This document shows positions 21,848 to 34,378 of a stretch of 64,000 nt of DNA, piece by piece. The DNA is from Alnus glutinosa. Its lineage: Eukaryota; Streptophyta; Magnoliopsida; Fagales; Betulaceae. The DNA lies in contig NC_084893.1 in NCBI RefSeq assembly GCF_958979055.1, forward strand, positions 22,758,987 through 22,822,986, read 5' to 3'. Both the position numbers and the translations under genes were made by a program. Each line of letters opens with the position of its first letter. Positions within the stretch are counted from its first letter, which is position 1. The notes under the pieces were generated by a model. The model ran no database searches. It was not told the DNA's origin and was given only the letters and a program-made list of their open reading frames with translations.

Positions 21848-24800
21848 TCACATCGCAACATCCGGGTCCAATCTTCTCTGAATAGCAGCTGCAGCCTATA
21901 ATAATAATAATAATAATATAGTGGGAGATAAGTGAATAGCTTGATTCAAAATTATTGGAAATTACACAGCAGGGACAAATCATGTTCACTATACTGACCT
22001 CAAAGTTTCCAATTTTATACTGGTAGGCCATCTCCTCCCTCAGCTGAGCTTGCTCTTTCATTGCTTGTGCCTGGGAATTCAAATTGACATAGAAGTTTGA
22101 AAGCATTGCCATAAGTTGAGGGGTTCGATCAATTAATTGAAATTTGGGTGATTAATTGGAAACTAACCATTCCACCCTGCATAGACCGTTTTAAAGCTTC
22201 CACTTCTTCTTCCTTTTGCTTTTCACGTACACGCAGAAGTTCTTGCCTGAAAAGTAGAACAAATTAGTGAGTAAAACCAAGAATATAATGGCCACAAATC
22301 TTCACTTTAAATTTTAAAAAACCAATCCAAGCACCAGCGGCCTTATATATATATGTAACTTCGAGCAAACAGCCACAAGTCCAAATCCCATTAATTAAAT
22401 TAAATTATGCCAACTGAAATATCCAAATGGCTGCAATCAGACACTGAATGAAGTCTATAACTTCTCATTTAAACTTCTCTTAGTTTAAATCACCGAGTAA
22501 ACTTTGTAAATGGTTTAACAAGTGTGGCTCCTTTCACAAATATCAAGAGAACCCTCCACCTTCTATCTTCAAGCTAACTAATCTGCCCATTAGTCTTAGC
22601 CACAGTTGCCACTTAAGACTATCAATACAAGGGTCCAAATCTTTGCAAATTCAAGATAAATAAATAAAAAATGTGATTTTGAATAGTAAAGTCTTGATTC
22701 ACTCAAAACTATCCTTACATGGGACAACAAACATTTTCCATCCGTATGCACACAATGAATTCTTGCATGTATATATCCAATAAAAGGGACTCTGGTATCT
22801 TCCAACTAGTTGAGATATATAACTGGGGATTAGATATAACTATATATATAGTATTACATATGTTCTTGTCCTTGAACAGGTAGGATGTAGCCATGTAAGC
22901 CTCAAAGCACAAAATAGTATGAGGAAGTTACATAATTCCCCCACATAGTTTGGGGTTGGTAACAAATTGAACCCTGAGTTTCTAATAATTTCAATTAAAA
23001 CCTTGAACATCCACAAAACAATGTCGTTTAACACCATTCGCTAAAACCCCCAGCACCAACTGCCACTGTACCACAACCTAGAACATCCTAAACCTGTCAA
23101 TTTCCTCAAACACACCACCACTCCCCCATCCCCAAACAACCAAACAAGACCCACGCCAACACTGACCGGCATAAAGAAAACTAAAATGTTGCCAAAACAT
23201 CACAAACAAAGCAAATACGCCCAAAACAACCATCCAAATCTAACGATTCTATGATAAGCGCCAAACTGATCAAAGGATTCTACGATCTTGAACCAATGCT
23301 CTAGGCCTCAATTTGATCAAACCCAACACTTTTTTATTCCTTCACAGCCTTTTCAACAAAACCAAATACCATATCTTTTTTTTTATATATAAGTAAGAGA
23401 AATATCATTAAAAAGTGCAATGCGCAATCAAGTACACAGGAAGTATACAAGAAAGGCATCTAAAAGGAAGAAGAAAACAAAACAAGAAAATCGTTAAAAC
23501 TAAACACTAAAGGTGCGAGGAACGCAGCCGACCAAGAGTACAAAGAATGAAAGAAAAAGGAAATGAGTTCCTCAATAGTTCTTTCTTTGTCCTTGAACTG
23601 TCTATCATTGCGTTCCCTCCACAGGCACCACAAAAGGCAACAAGGGACCATCTTCCACACGACCGCACTCCGAGAGCGACCACCCGTCCACCAGCAACCG
23701 AAAAAATCTACACCCGAAGAGGCATAACCCAAGACAGATTAAAGCGACTGAAGATAGCGTTCCATAGAGCGCGTGCAACCTCGCAATGGAGAAGAAGATG
23801 GTCCACAGACTCCCCATTCATTTAGCACATACAACATCTATCAATCACGATGACACGCTTCTTTCTGAGATGCCGTCCAAGCGAAGAAAGCCACTTTCAA
23901 AGGAACCTTGGTCCGCCATATACTTTTCCAGGGAAAATGAATATCCTCTTTGCAAGCAAGAACCTTATAGAAAGATCTAACATCAAATTTCCCTTTATGA
24001 GAAGGAGACCACCAGAGCCGGTCTTCCCCATCACCATCCACTCTAGTCGAGTACAGCAAAGAGAAAAAGAAGGCCAAAATATCAACCTCCCAGTCGTGGG
24101 CCGCTCGAAAGAATCTAACATCCCACTGATAGGATCTGCTCCCCACAACCAAATGGTCTGCAACAAGTGCATCCTTGTCACGCACTATGTCATACAAAAC
24201 TGGGAAAGCTACCTTAAGGGGCCACCTCGCCACACCACACATCATCCCAGAAACGGATCCTAGATCCATTTCCCAAAATGAGTCCGGTATGGCTACAAAG
24301 CAAACTCCACCCCTTCCTAATATTCTTCCAAAGCCCCACTCTGTGTGACCCATGGGGGTCTAAAGAACACCAACCAGCCCTAGTAGAACCATACTTTGCA
24401 TCCACAACAGCTTTCCACCAAATCATATCTCTATCCACATTGTCGTAAATGTTGCAAAAATCGGCATTGAGGATACAAAAAAAGTACATGGAGACGTTAC
24501 TAAGAATGGTCGGAATAAATGTGTGCGCATTCCGACCAAGAACCAACTCCAACGCCATAAGAAGACCTCCTGAACCACTTGATCTTGGAAACACAGATCA
24601 TTAAACGTGAGAAAAACACAAGGGGCTTGCCATTTAGATATCAGTTTGGCATAAGGCTTGTTATTGAGGCTCAAAATGTACTTTCCACATGAAAACAAAA
24701 ATTTTAGGAAGCATGGGTGTCAAATCGTGTGTGGTTTGTGGCCTAGTATTTGGTTGGTAGTGATGCGTGGTTGGTGGTGGACAGCATTAAAATGGACGAG

Positions 24801-27800
24801 TATGGGGCTTTTCGGGTGAAGGCTCTGAAAATGGGGTTGAATTTAAGTTGGGGATTTGATCAGATAGTGGTGGGAGACATAAAAGGTTTTTGGGAAGAGA
24901 AATTTTGGGGGATTTTGGAGAGGTGGTAGAGAAATAAAAAACTGCCACCCTCAATTAATTTTTTCAAGTTTCTTTCTGGTTCTCAGGATATCCCAGGTTT
25001 TGGAGATTGAATATTAGGACTGCTAAATGATCCTCAGATGGTGAAGAAGAATTCGTTGTCTGTTTTGGTTTGGAAATTTTTAACCATTGAGAAGGCTGGC
25101 CAGAGGTGGTGTATGGTGGTTTTGTGATATTTTGGGAGGCAGATGTGGGTTTGTGGAGGCGCTGTGTCGTCAATTTGGTGAACATTAGCTGTGGTTTGAG
25201 CAGCGACTGGGCGGTGGGAGGTTAGGGTTGAGGAGTAATCTGAGGTGCAAAAGGTGGGGCATGTGGTGGTGGCAGTTTGGGTGGCGCCCTCTCTCTCCCT
25301 TCTGCACTTAGCCCTTCAAAGTACCACACATTTGTAATTCATGCAAAATGAGGTCATTTGTTGGGACTTATAAAGCACAGGCACTTGCACTTTCACAGCC
25401 AAGTTAACTGATATGGATGTATTCGATGAAGTAAAATGTTTGTCGAGGTTTAGGGTTTTAATTTAAAGAATTTGAAAGTTAGGATCGATTTGTTACCTCC
25501 AACTCTAGAGGGAATGTAATTTTCCCAAATATTTAACATGAGAAATAAATCTTAAATAGTCAACCAGATAATTAGAAATAAAAGAACACTTATATATTGA
25601 TGTAACTTCCCAAATGCATAAATAACTAGAAGAAAATTTTAACAGGGGTAGGGATTTTCCTAACTCCAGTGCCTCTGCAGGGTCCTTCACATCCTAATCA
25701 ATGGGTGATTTCATGATTATAATTTTCTTTTCATCAGATAAGACTTTAAACTAATTATATCCACCTTTTTCTTTTTTTGGAAAGTAACTAATTATATCCC
25801 AAACAAGGAGCAAGTACCAAATAATACCTCTTAAGAATAAAAGAAAGAAATCTCTCAGTAAAGGCCTTGAAAATTCAAATTTAACCCTATATTCCACAGT
25901 ACAACAATAAATGATCTAAGAAAAAGGCAAAAACCAAAATATATACAAATTACCCAGCAATTAATTATGAAAAAGATCTTATTTCACAGAAATCCGAGAG
26001 GAGATTGATAACAGAGTAACAAAGTAGCATTTGGAGTAACAATTCACTCTAAAAACAGATGTATATCAATGAAAAGAACTGTATCAATCAACAAGGAAAC
26101 TGAGAAATGGGAAAAAAAACTGTTCCTTTCATCAAATCTAATGACAAAAACAATTGTCAATGCAAATCACAACACTACTAGAGCTGCAAAGTTATTGGCA
26201 TCTTCATGATAAATACTAATAATGCAGCATGCACTGAAACATACCGACGCTGTTCTTCATCATTGAATACAGTACGTTCTTTTTGCACAATCTTCTTGAA
26301 ACCATTTTTCTGTTCTTTCTCCATTTGACGTCTGTAATAAGCATCCAGGTTATAATACCTGCAACACAAACAATGAAGTAATTAATTGCTACTCATTACA
26401 TTGGATGGATTAATCTATAATGCAAAACTGTCTATGCATTTTACGATAATGCTACCAAGATGAGTGTCAACTATACTAAGGTAAAACTTATAACATCAAC
26501 CAAATAAATGAAATTAAATCCTTGAATCTTCATTTCGTCTCATTCTCACAATAAAATTAAATTTACAGTCTTTCTTCATCAGCTTCGTATGCATTGTTTG
26601 TTTTAGATAAAGAAATGACTTCATCAAGTTATTCATCAGTGTGTTGGGCCAGTTTGTGCCTATGTAAATAAAGCAGCATAATCTACCTGAAACAATGGAA
26701 GACAAGAAACCTATACAACTAAAGGCAAATAAGCTTACTTTTTGGAAGGAAAGGTAGCTGTATTGTGGTCCTCCATGAATCTGTAAAAATAATGAGGATT
26801 ACACATTTTGATAGCACTCAAAAAGTTTTGACACAATTCATAAGAAAGGGAACATAAGAAGAAGAAAAAAACAATTCATTTTCCATTGTATTGAAGAAAA
26901 GGTTTCTCCGAAGGTCAACTACATCCAATCAACAAGTTTGAGAAATTACTGTTTAAACATCTGCTTCTCTTCCCAATTAGGTAAACTTTCCATGTTCACC
27001 TGCAAAGAAGTATCCAAACAATTATCACATTGGGAAATTCTCCAAGCCATAAGTGCAATTTGAAAACCAATAGAAGTAAAGTTTTTCTTGCAGCTACATT
27101 AATATGAAAATAATCATGTGCATTACACACATATTAGTGAACATATAATTTGTTAAGTAGCAGTCAGCTCTTAAAATACAGGAAAATAATAATAATAATA
27201 ATAACAATACTGCTAAGGAAAAACATGTCTTCAACATGCCATAGGATTGTGAAATAGTGAGAAATGGAACACCTCTTTTACTTCTGCCAACCATGCAGTG
27301 AACTCTGGCCGTTTAGTCCTACAAAGTATAAAATATCATATAAGAGAAGGGTTAAAAAAAAAAACAGAGAGACAATTATTCACAAGAAATTAACAAATTC
27401 AAGTGAATAATAACAGACTCTCATCCTGCTCAACAGGAAACAGAGCACATTTTTTTTCTAGATTTTCCCAGGAACCAAACACAAACCCTAACCAAAAAAA
27501 ACAAAAAAAAACTTACCACATATCGGTTTCTCTGATAATCCCATACTTTCCCCACGAATTCGTGACCGCTCCTTTCTTCCCTTTCTCTTTCTTCTCCTTC
27601 TTCTTCTTCTTCTTCTTCAGCTTCTCTTTCCTCTTTCTCTCTTCTTCTTGTCTCTCTTTCCTCTTCCTCTCCTTCTCCTTCCTCCTCCTCTTCCTCTCCC
27701 TTTCCTCCTCCCCTCTATCCTTCCGCTTCCTCTCCTTCCTCTTCCTCCTCCTCCTCTCTCCCTCGCTCTCACTCTCCGAATCCGAGCCACTCTCCTCCGA

Positions 27801-28100
27801 TTCCGAATCAGAGGACTCGGACTCGGACTCGGACTCGGAATCCGAGTCCTCTTCGCTACTATACCGCCTTCGAGATTTCCTTTTTCTCCTCTCGCTTTTC
27901 CTGTGCTGCCTTTTCCCGTCCTCTTCCTCTTCCGAATCGGGACTTTCCCGCGCTTTCCTCCGAGACTTACTCCTGTCTTCTCCCGAACCGGAACCGGAAC
28001 CGGAATGGTTTCTCTTAGACGGGGCTTCGGTTTGTTCCACTTCTCCTTCTTCTTCGTCGACTGGTTTTCTTGGGAGCGCAACGTTTCGATCTGTGCCCAT
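21848..28100 (-). CDS. Nuclear RS/KE-rich protein of unknown function with UVR-like C-terminal motif
   Basis: Eight exons, read on the minus strand: 28100-27517, 27318-27273, 26999-26950, 26780-26739, 26358-26245, 22246-22168, 22070-21999 and 21895-21848. They join in frame to 344 residues. Residues 1-175 are highly charged: Ser/Glu/Asp repeats ([20 protein letters not shown]) and Arg/Lys-rich blocks ([37 protein letters not shown]) with evident nuclear localisation signals. A conserved folded part follows: [59 protein letters not shown] long helix ([18 protein letters not shown]) comes next, then [20 protein letters not shown] ending RLDPDVAM, which resembles a UVR motif. I know no function; a nuclear RNA-related or structural role is only a guess. 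Intron 5 is swollen by a LINE. Confidence 0.85.
23390..24660 (-). mobile_element. LINE ORF2 C-terminal remnant in an intron of the RS/KE gene
   Basis: Minus-strand frames with frameshifts read [13 protein letters not shown] text ([17 protein letters not shown]), [50 protein letters not shown] and [19 protein letters not shown]. They end in [20 protein letters not shown]. The 3' tail (plus text aagtacacaggaagtataca) lies at 23395-23460. It has the same orientation as its host gene and is dead. Confidence 0.82.
24661..26240. other. Intron sequence of the RS/KE gene, partly GC-richer and unclassified
   Basis: 24700-25330 is G-rich on the plus strand, with no long intact frame and no motif I recognise; it may be an old retroelement. 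25330-26240 is ordinary AT-rich intron. Confidence 0.3.
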
Positions 28101-28189
28101 TTTCGTTTTCTGTGTTGAGGATTTTTTGTACGGTGAGAGGAGCGAGGGATTGGAGATGATCGAGAGAAAACGAAAAACAGTGGGGTGGA

Positions 28190-28203
28190 GAACTATTTAT
28201 AGT
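28190..28203 (-). promoter_or_regulatory. TATA box of the RS/KE gene
   Basis: On the minus strand the sequence reads CACTATAAATAGTT, about 90 bases before the chosen ATG at 28100. This is the expected distance for a TATA box with a short leader and supports the start choice. Confidence 0.6.
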
Positions 28204-28209
28204 GGTTTT

Positions 28210-29257
28210 TCTGATTAGATGGACTTGGGCTGAAGCCTAAAATTAAATTAAATATAAAGTTGTAGAGCCAGCTAGGCCCAAAGGAGAATCATGGATCAAC
28301 ATACCGGATTTCCTCTTCAAAAAGTTTGAAAGAGCTTTTCCTCAAATGTAGTTTTGAATTTTTTTTAGAGCAAAAAAATGTTTTTTAAAGTTTTTTTACA
28401 AAATAGATTCATTTTCGCTTGATGCGGCTTTTTATGTATTAAAAGTACTTCTTAAATTTCTTAACGTAATCTCAATCATGCTCTAGGTCAAATTGATATT
28501 ATAGTGGATCACTCTTGTTTTTGGTCAATAAACACTAGAGAGAGAGAAAGCAAGATCAGAGACTTGTAGAGTATTGGTAAGGAGTGATTCATATGCTTAA
28601 AACAAGAAGGGTGGTTAAGAAATCTCCTTGAGAGAGAGATTGTGAAAAGAGTTTTATCACACAAAGATGGAGGAGTATGGTTATCATCTTACCAACAAGG
28701 GTTGCATGTCTCTTCTTGTACATGTTGAGGGCATGTGAACAACATATGAGGTTGGTCAAGGGTCATCGGGTGATGGGATGTGATCTTGGCCAGGCGTGGG
28801 CTCTAATTCGTGTTCCTTAGTGAGACTTGCCTTTGAACAAGTGTCGCGTGCTAAAGGAAGTAGAAATATAATTGGTGCATAACAGTTGTGTAACTGTTGT
28901 GCACCTTGGTAAAGATATTGGGTGGGACTCATGTGGTGGGTCCAACTACATGAATCCATTAATGAGACATCATCTATGATTTCCTCTAGTAGTTATTTGA
29001 GTAACAGGTCAAGGCACGTGGCCCGAGCTTGCCCTCTCAGGCTTGGGCCTTGTATTTCTTCCTCTTCGGTCCCTTGGGCAGATGCCCAGTATATTAGAGT
29101 TTATCTACTACTTGCATAACATGATACCACATTTAATTAGTTGATCGTGTGTATAAGGCTTTCATCGTTAGAACAACCAAAAAAAAAAAAAAGAAGAAGA
29201 AGAAAAAAGAAAAAAAGAAAAAGAAAAAGAAGAATATAATTGCTTTTTAATTCCTTA
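28210..29257. other. Intergenic spacer, no gene seen
   Basis: AT-rich then mixed text. 28500-29160 may be part of an old retroelement (GC-richer, with agagagagagaaagcaagat), but there is no PBS, PPT or coding domain. A purine (A/G) run lies at 29176-29236. Confidence 0.25.
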
Positions 29258-29863
29258 TGCCTCGTTTGATTTGCGAAATAGTCCCTTAAAATAAAACCAC
29301 TATTCCTATGAAATAGTTATTCTTTTGTTTGGTAAGGGGTCTATTCCTTAGAATAGCTATTCTCATTGGAATTACCATTTATTTACGAAAGAAATAACGA
29401 TTCATTTAAAAAATGAAAGGAATAGCTATTCCAATGGAAATTGACTACAATTTCAAGAAGAAGAAAAAAAAACACTTTATTTTTTATTTTCTGCCAATTA
29501 GTTTTTCAAAAAAAAAATGAAAAATGAAAAAATGAAAGCCTGACAATGGATGGTCGGCCAGCCACATAGGACGCCAGGGGTGGTGTGGCCACCCCCGGAG
29601 CAATGGGGGGTGGCCAGCCACCTTCGATGGACTTTCGGGGGTGGCCGGCCACCCCTGATGGGCTTCGGGGGTGGCCACGGCCACCCCTTGCTCTTTGGTG
29701 GGTGGCCGACCACCCACTTACTATTTTTCAAATTTTTATTAAGTGTATGAGTTGTTACCAAACTAAATATTAGGAATAATCATTCCATTCCACTATATTT
29801 TATTCTTGGGAATAACTATTCGTTTTCCCAATAAAATACACATTCCGCAAACCAAACGAAGCC
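29258..29863. mobile_element. Tourist/Harbinger-like MITE with 3-bp TTA duplication and GC-rich core
   Basis: Terminal inverted repeats TGCCTCGTTTGATTTGCG and (reverse complement of the right end) GGCTTCGTTTGGTTTGCG, flanked by TTA at 29255-29257 and 29864-29866. 606 bp. The interior at 29550-29720 is a strongly GC-rich array of palindromic GGGTGGCCGGCCACCCC-like units, sharply different from the AT-rich arms. Confidence 0.72.
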
Positions 29864-29984
29864 TTAAACTTTGTAGAAGTCACTAACCCTAATCATAATA
29901 AGTCCAAATAAAAGCATGTGATTATATGATGTATTACATGACCAAGAGTATGTAGAGCTTCAATCTGTTTGGCTAAAGTTGCTA

Positions 29985-30325
29985 CACGGCACACGTGAGG
30001 AAACGTGTTAAAGTGTTCCACATCGTTAAGAGATATATAACCTGAGCACTTTATAAGCCATGGTGTCCCATCTTTTCTTAAGACGTTTTTTGAGAATGAG
30101 TTAGGCCCATTAACATTTTCATGGTATCAGAGCACCAGGGCCTTGGATGATATTGGGCCATCCCCCCATTTGTACACATGTTTTGACAATAGTAACACAC
30201 GTGAGGGGGCGTGTTAAGAGTCCTACATTGCCAAGATTTTCCTAGGTTGTGGACTTTATAAGCCAAGGTATCTCCTCCTTTCTCAATACGTCTTTTGAAA
30301 GTGAGTAACAGCCATAAATTTTTAC
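29985..30325 (+). mobile_element. TRIM-like Copia derivative (LTR - PBS - LTR)
   Basis: Two direct copies of an LTR-like unit: cacacgtgaggaaacgtgtt...gagcactttataagcc (about 29990-30116) and cacacgtgagggggcgtgtt...gtggactttataagcc (about 30196-30320). Between them lies tggtatcagagc (30122-30133), the initiator-Met-tRNA primer-binding site, directly after the first copy. Only about 60 bp of interior and no coding capacity, as in terminal-repeat retrotransposons in miniature. Confidence 0.65.
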
Positions 30326-30687
30326 ACATTAGTGTAATAAATAGATGTAAAGAGTAACATTATTCTAACCTATATATTTGGCATATTACATTATTTCACC
30401 CATATTAATCTACCCTCCTATTTGGTGTTCCTAGTAGGTAATCAGAGGAGCACCAAATTGTAATGGCCTGGCTATACAAACGTGAAATATTTAATCAAGT
30501 ATTATTCTTAAACTTAATTATAATGGAAATGAAATTACACGCATCACTAGCTCCTAATTTTGGAGCTATACAAATACGAAATATTTCAAGCAACTTAATA
30601 TATATAATTGTCATATATATTGCCCTACATTTCACAAAAAGAATATTGTAATAAAAATGTCCTTGAACTATCAAAAAGGACTTTGTT

Positions 30688-32898
30688 CTAAGAGAACTGA
30701 TTTTGGGAAGAAAATGTCTGGCCAAACCTCCAGGTGGAAGGAACAACATTGAAAAATTCAGTGGTTTTTCCATCGACCAAAGTGATCTTAAAAGACAGGC
30801 TTTGGCCTCGAACGTCAAGGCTGCTTTGCCAGTTTGCGCCCCAATTCCTATGCATGGGAACCCATGCTCTTGTCGTGGAGCCCGTTATCCATACAGCCTT
30901 CGCGTCACCACTACCACCGACGTTAGAGATCATCACCATATTAAAATTCGATTGCCCCTTCAAAGTGAAACGGACTCCTCCTCTCCTTTTGCAAGACACC
31001 CTTCAACCCACAAACATAATAACAATATCATCATCCCAATATTCTCTTTTATATATATATACATACACACACAAAGACAGAGCCAGAAGCTCTTATGGGC
31101 AAGAGTGGGTTAAAAAAATTTGTTGATAAAAGTCAGTAGGCTAAATTTTTATTTTTTACCTTATAATATTTTATTTTTACCTTTTTTTTTTTTCTTTTCT
31201 GAAATTGATCGAGGGGCCGGCCGGGGGTCATGGCCTATACCGGCCCCCCTAAATCCACCCCTACATACACATGTAAACACTAAATTTTGTTTGGTAGATA
31301 TAATGTCGATCTCTTAAAGCATTCTTAATGAGGTCTTTACTTTAGCTATTCTCCAAAAATTTGAGAAAATTCATAAAAAAAAAAATGTCATTTAACAAGC
31401 TCTATTCCCTATTTCGATCAATTTTAACTCTAATATCATGAGATGCTCCCAAATAGCAAGAGCCAAAAATTGAAAGAAATTTAGTTTTTTATTTATTTTT
31501 TATTTTTTTTAATATTATTTCGTTTGAAAGCCAATCAATTTCCCTCAAAAGTGAAAAAACGTGAGAGAAAAAATAAAAAATAAATATTTAACTAAAGTAT
31601 TGAAAGATATAAAGAGTTTGATTTTTTGGTTCCTTCGGCCATTCAAAATAGAAAAAGTAGGGTTTTTCTCATCAAATTTAGAGAAACTTTTATAAGCTCA
31701 TTAGGAATGCTCTTATAATAACATTTTCGGTAGATGTTCTAAAACTTTTATATAATGTATATTTAGTTAATATGAGTCAAAAATCAAGTCGAGCATCTTG
31801 TCTTCTCCTTATCTGAAACACATTTTGCTTTTTGATTAGCTATTTTTAATTAGGCAATCACTATATATATATAGCTAATTAGGGAAAAATTCACTTAGAA
31901 CTCCTGATCTTTCACCACTTTTGAAAAAATGTCCCAAAACTTTAAAAAGTGTTAATTTAAGGTATCCATATTTCATTTTTTTTTTTTTTTTTCAATTTCA
32001 ATATTCCGTTAAAATTTTTCGTTAAAAAATCATATCAAAATTTTCAAAATACCACTGTTTTTATTTTTTTAAAAAAAAGATTATAAAATTTTTCAAAGAT
32101 TCAGGCATGAGTATTTTTGCAAATTCTATTAAATTCTAACCAATTCCTAAATCCTAGCAATTTTTTTCTTCTTTTTTTTTCCCTTAAAAAATTATGGGTA
32201 TTTTGGAAATTTTGATATGATTTAATAGAAAATTGTAACGGATAGTTGAAATTGAAAAAAAAATAAAAGATGGATACCTTCAATTGACACTTTTTAAAGT
32301 TTGGATACATTTTTTCAAAGTGATGAAAGATCATGGATTATAAATGAAGTTCTTCCTGTATCTTATATATTTTCTTTTCAATCATTTCTCTTTTCTTTCT
32401 CTCTCAATCTCTTTGATCAAATTAAATCTCTAACTCTTCTCTCTTGGTGGTTTAAGAAAACAATATATATATATAAAAGAGAATCTCCAGAAATGTTTTG
32501 TATATATATATATCATTCTTGATGAATATGAAGCTTAATTAATTAGCTGTACGTTGTTTTTACCTTCTGTATAGTACAGGAACAACGCCTTCGTTGCCTT
32601 GTCGAGCAAGGCGTAAGAAAGCAGGCTGAGACATGTCAAAGTGGTAGCGAGGGGGATCGCACCACCCTCCAACATTGTTAGGAGGGCAGAAATTTGTGGC
32701 CGTGATGGTTATGACGCGGCGCGGAAGGCACCACTTTGGGTCAAGCCTGTAGTTGCACATCACTTGGTAGCAACCACCACATGCCTCACCGCCTCTGAAA
32801 AGCGTACCGCTCACAGCTGCTGTGTTCTCGCCAAACCCGGCGTCGTAGGTGCTATCATAACCACAAGCTCCACCTGATAATATAAAACCAATTATTCC

Positions 32899-32969
<71 letters not shown>

Positions 32970-33765
32970 TCAATGTCGAAAAAGATATTCATACATGAAG
33001 AAAATGATAAACTATTATATAAATTGAGGAACAAACTAAAAGTGGCAATTCGTGTTTGCATGTCGGATTTAGGTTGTGTCGTGACAGGAGTATAATGCTG
33101 TATATGTCAATCTAATTACCTATTTAATCAAATGTGCCAGACGTATCCCTTAATCATAATTCGCTAATTTCTTGCTGGGTTTGTAGGTTGTGTAAAAAAT
33201 TAACAGTCCTAAATATAGTTTATCAGGTTTGGGTAGTGTCGAAGCATACATATAAAACTAAATAGGGCAATCATAACACGAGTCATTTAATTAAACGATT
33301 CGGACTATCAACTATATATAATCTGCTAATTTAGTGTTGGGTTAAACAAAATAAAAAATTAGTATAAAGTTTGCGAGTTGTGTAAAAAATTACCAACCCT
33401 ACTAAATACCCACCATAAAATTGCAAAAAACGAAAATTATCAAGTTCAAAGAATTTGAACTTGAATTAATTGAGATCTCTTTCTTTTTTTTCTTTTTTTT
33501 TTGCTCAAAGTTTCAAACAACTCTCATTATTCATGCAAGTTAATTTATAATATATCAAGATAAAAGTTTGAGACAAATATAATATAAAGTGATAGTAATG
33601 TGGCATCCAAGATCGAACATCATGTGACTTACCAAGAGTGGTCGGGTTTTGATTGGCTCCATAAAAGGTTGCATGGGCGTTAAGCCAGCCGTTAACTTGA
33701 CCGTTGATGCCTTCCAAAACCACACAAGCAAGGAAGAAAAAATGCCATAGAGAAAAAGACCCCAT
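30688..33765 (-). CDS. Alpha-expansin
   Basis: Three exons on the minus strand, 33765-33633, 32873-32564 and 31000-30688 (stop TAG), give 251 residues, the usual alpha-expansin length. A signal peptide is visible at residues 1 to about 28 ([19 protein letters not shown]). The GH45-like domain follows: [49 protein letters not shown], and the hallmark HFDM. The C-terminal carbohydrate-binding domain has [43 protein letters not shown] and WRFGQTFSS. Alpha-expansins loosen plant cell walls non-enzymatically at acidic pH after secretion. The second motif resembles EXPA12-like proteins, but I do not assign a subfamily. The start is the second in-frame ATG (MGSFSL), because the signal peptide begins there. 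Both introns hold repeats: (TA)n in intron 1 and a foldback element plus a MITE in intron 2. Confidence 0.92.
31317..31712. mobile_element. MITE in expansin intron 2, TTA target-site duplication
   Basis: Left end AAGCATTCTTAATGAG and reverse-complemented right end GAGCATTCCTAATGAG form terminal inverted repeats. TTA flanks both sides (31314-31316, 31713-31715). 396 bp, AT-rich, non-coding. Same terminal family as 9673-10359. Confidence 0.7.
31888..32353. repeat. Large foldback element in expansin intron 2
   Basis: Long imperfect inverted repeat. The left arm (gatctttcaccacttttgaa, actttaaaaagtgttaattt, ggtatccat) pairs with the right arm (atggataccttcaattgaca, ctttttaaagtttggataca, aagtgatgaaagatc), with arms near 150-200 bp. 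No coding capacity. Confidence 0.7.
32903..32966. repeat. (TA)n microsatellite in expansin intron 1
   Basis: About 32 TA units, starting about 30 bp from the exon 2 acceptor in minus-strand terms. Confidence 0.9.
33045..33405. repeat. Degenerate hAT-type MITE in expansin intron 1
   Basis: Left text agtggcaattcgtgtttgca and right text aaaaaattaccaaccctact have the TIR style (GGTTGGCAATTCGTG) of the better-preserved element at 51764-52139. Edges are approximate. Confidence 0.45.
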
Positions 33766-33815
33766 TTTTTCTCTACAAACAAACACTAGCTAATAGAATT
33801 CTTGAAGAAAGAGCC

Positions 33816-33828
33816 TCCATTTATAGAG
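33816..33828 (-). promoter_or_regulatory. TATA box of the expansin gene
   Basis: The minus strand reads TCTATAAATGG, about 55 bases upstream of the ATG at 33765. Good match to a plant TATA box at a plausible distance for a short leader. Confidence 0.6.
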
Positions 33829-34074
33829 AAACAAAGGGCATGCCGGTGATTATAATAGGACCTACCTACTATACTTTATCTAAAAAGAAAATTAATTGGT
33901 TAAATAAGAGTAAAATCAGATTTTCTTAAGAACGCGTTATTCTTCACGTCCTCGCATGTGATGATTTGAGCAAGTACATGTGATTGTTTGTTTATGTGTT
34001 TGAAGCTATCCCGTCGGTGCATGATTTGAATGTCAATGCTCCATGCCAAATTTGAAACGAAATATTTGGGCGTT

Positions 34075-34282
34075 TAATTTTTGACACGATCTGAAAATTC
34101 GAAATGAGAATTGATGAGTTAGTCTGACTCGTTTAATTAAATTGGTCAAGTTAGAAATGATCTATATAGTCTGATACTCATGATGCGACATATTCCAAAT
34201 TCGACACAAACCTAATACAAAATTAAAGGGTTAAGGTCGTGAGTTTTAACCTGTTTAATTAAATTGGTTGATTTAGGGATGA

Positions 34283-34378
<96 letters not shown>

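Noticed and set aside
27403..28218. 271-residue plus-strand frame rich in Ser, Phe and Leu
   Set aside because: It is the antisense shadow of the Glu/Lys/Arg-rich first exon of the minus-strand RS/KE gene.
29550..29750. Overlapping 60-87 residue frames rich in Gly, Trp, Pro on both strands
   Set aside because: Translations of the palindromic GGGTGGCC array in a MITE.
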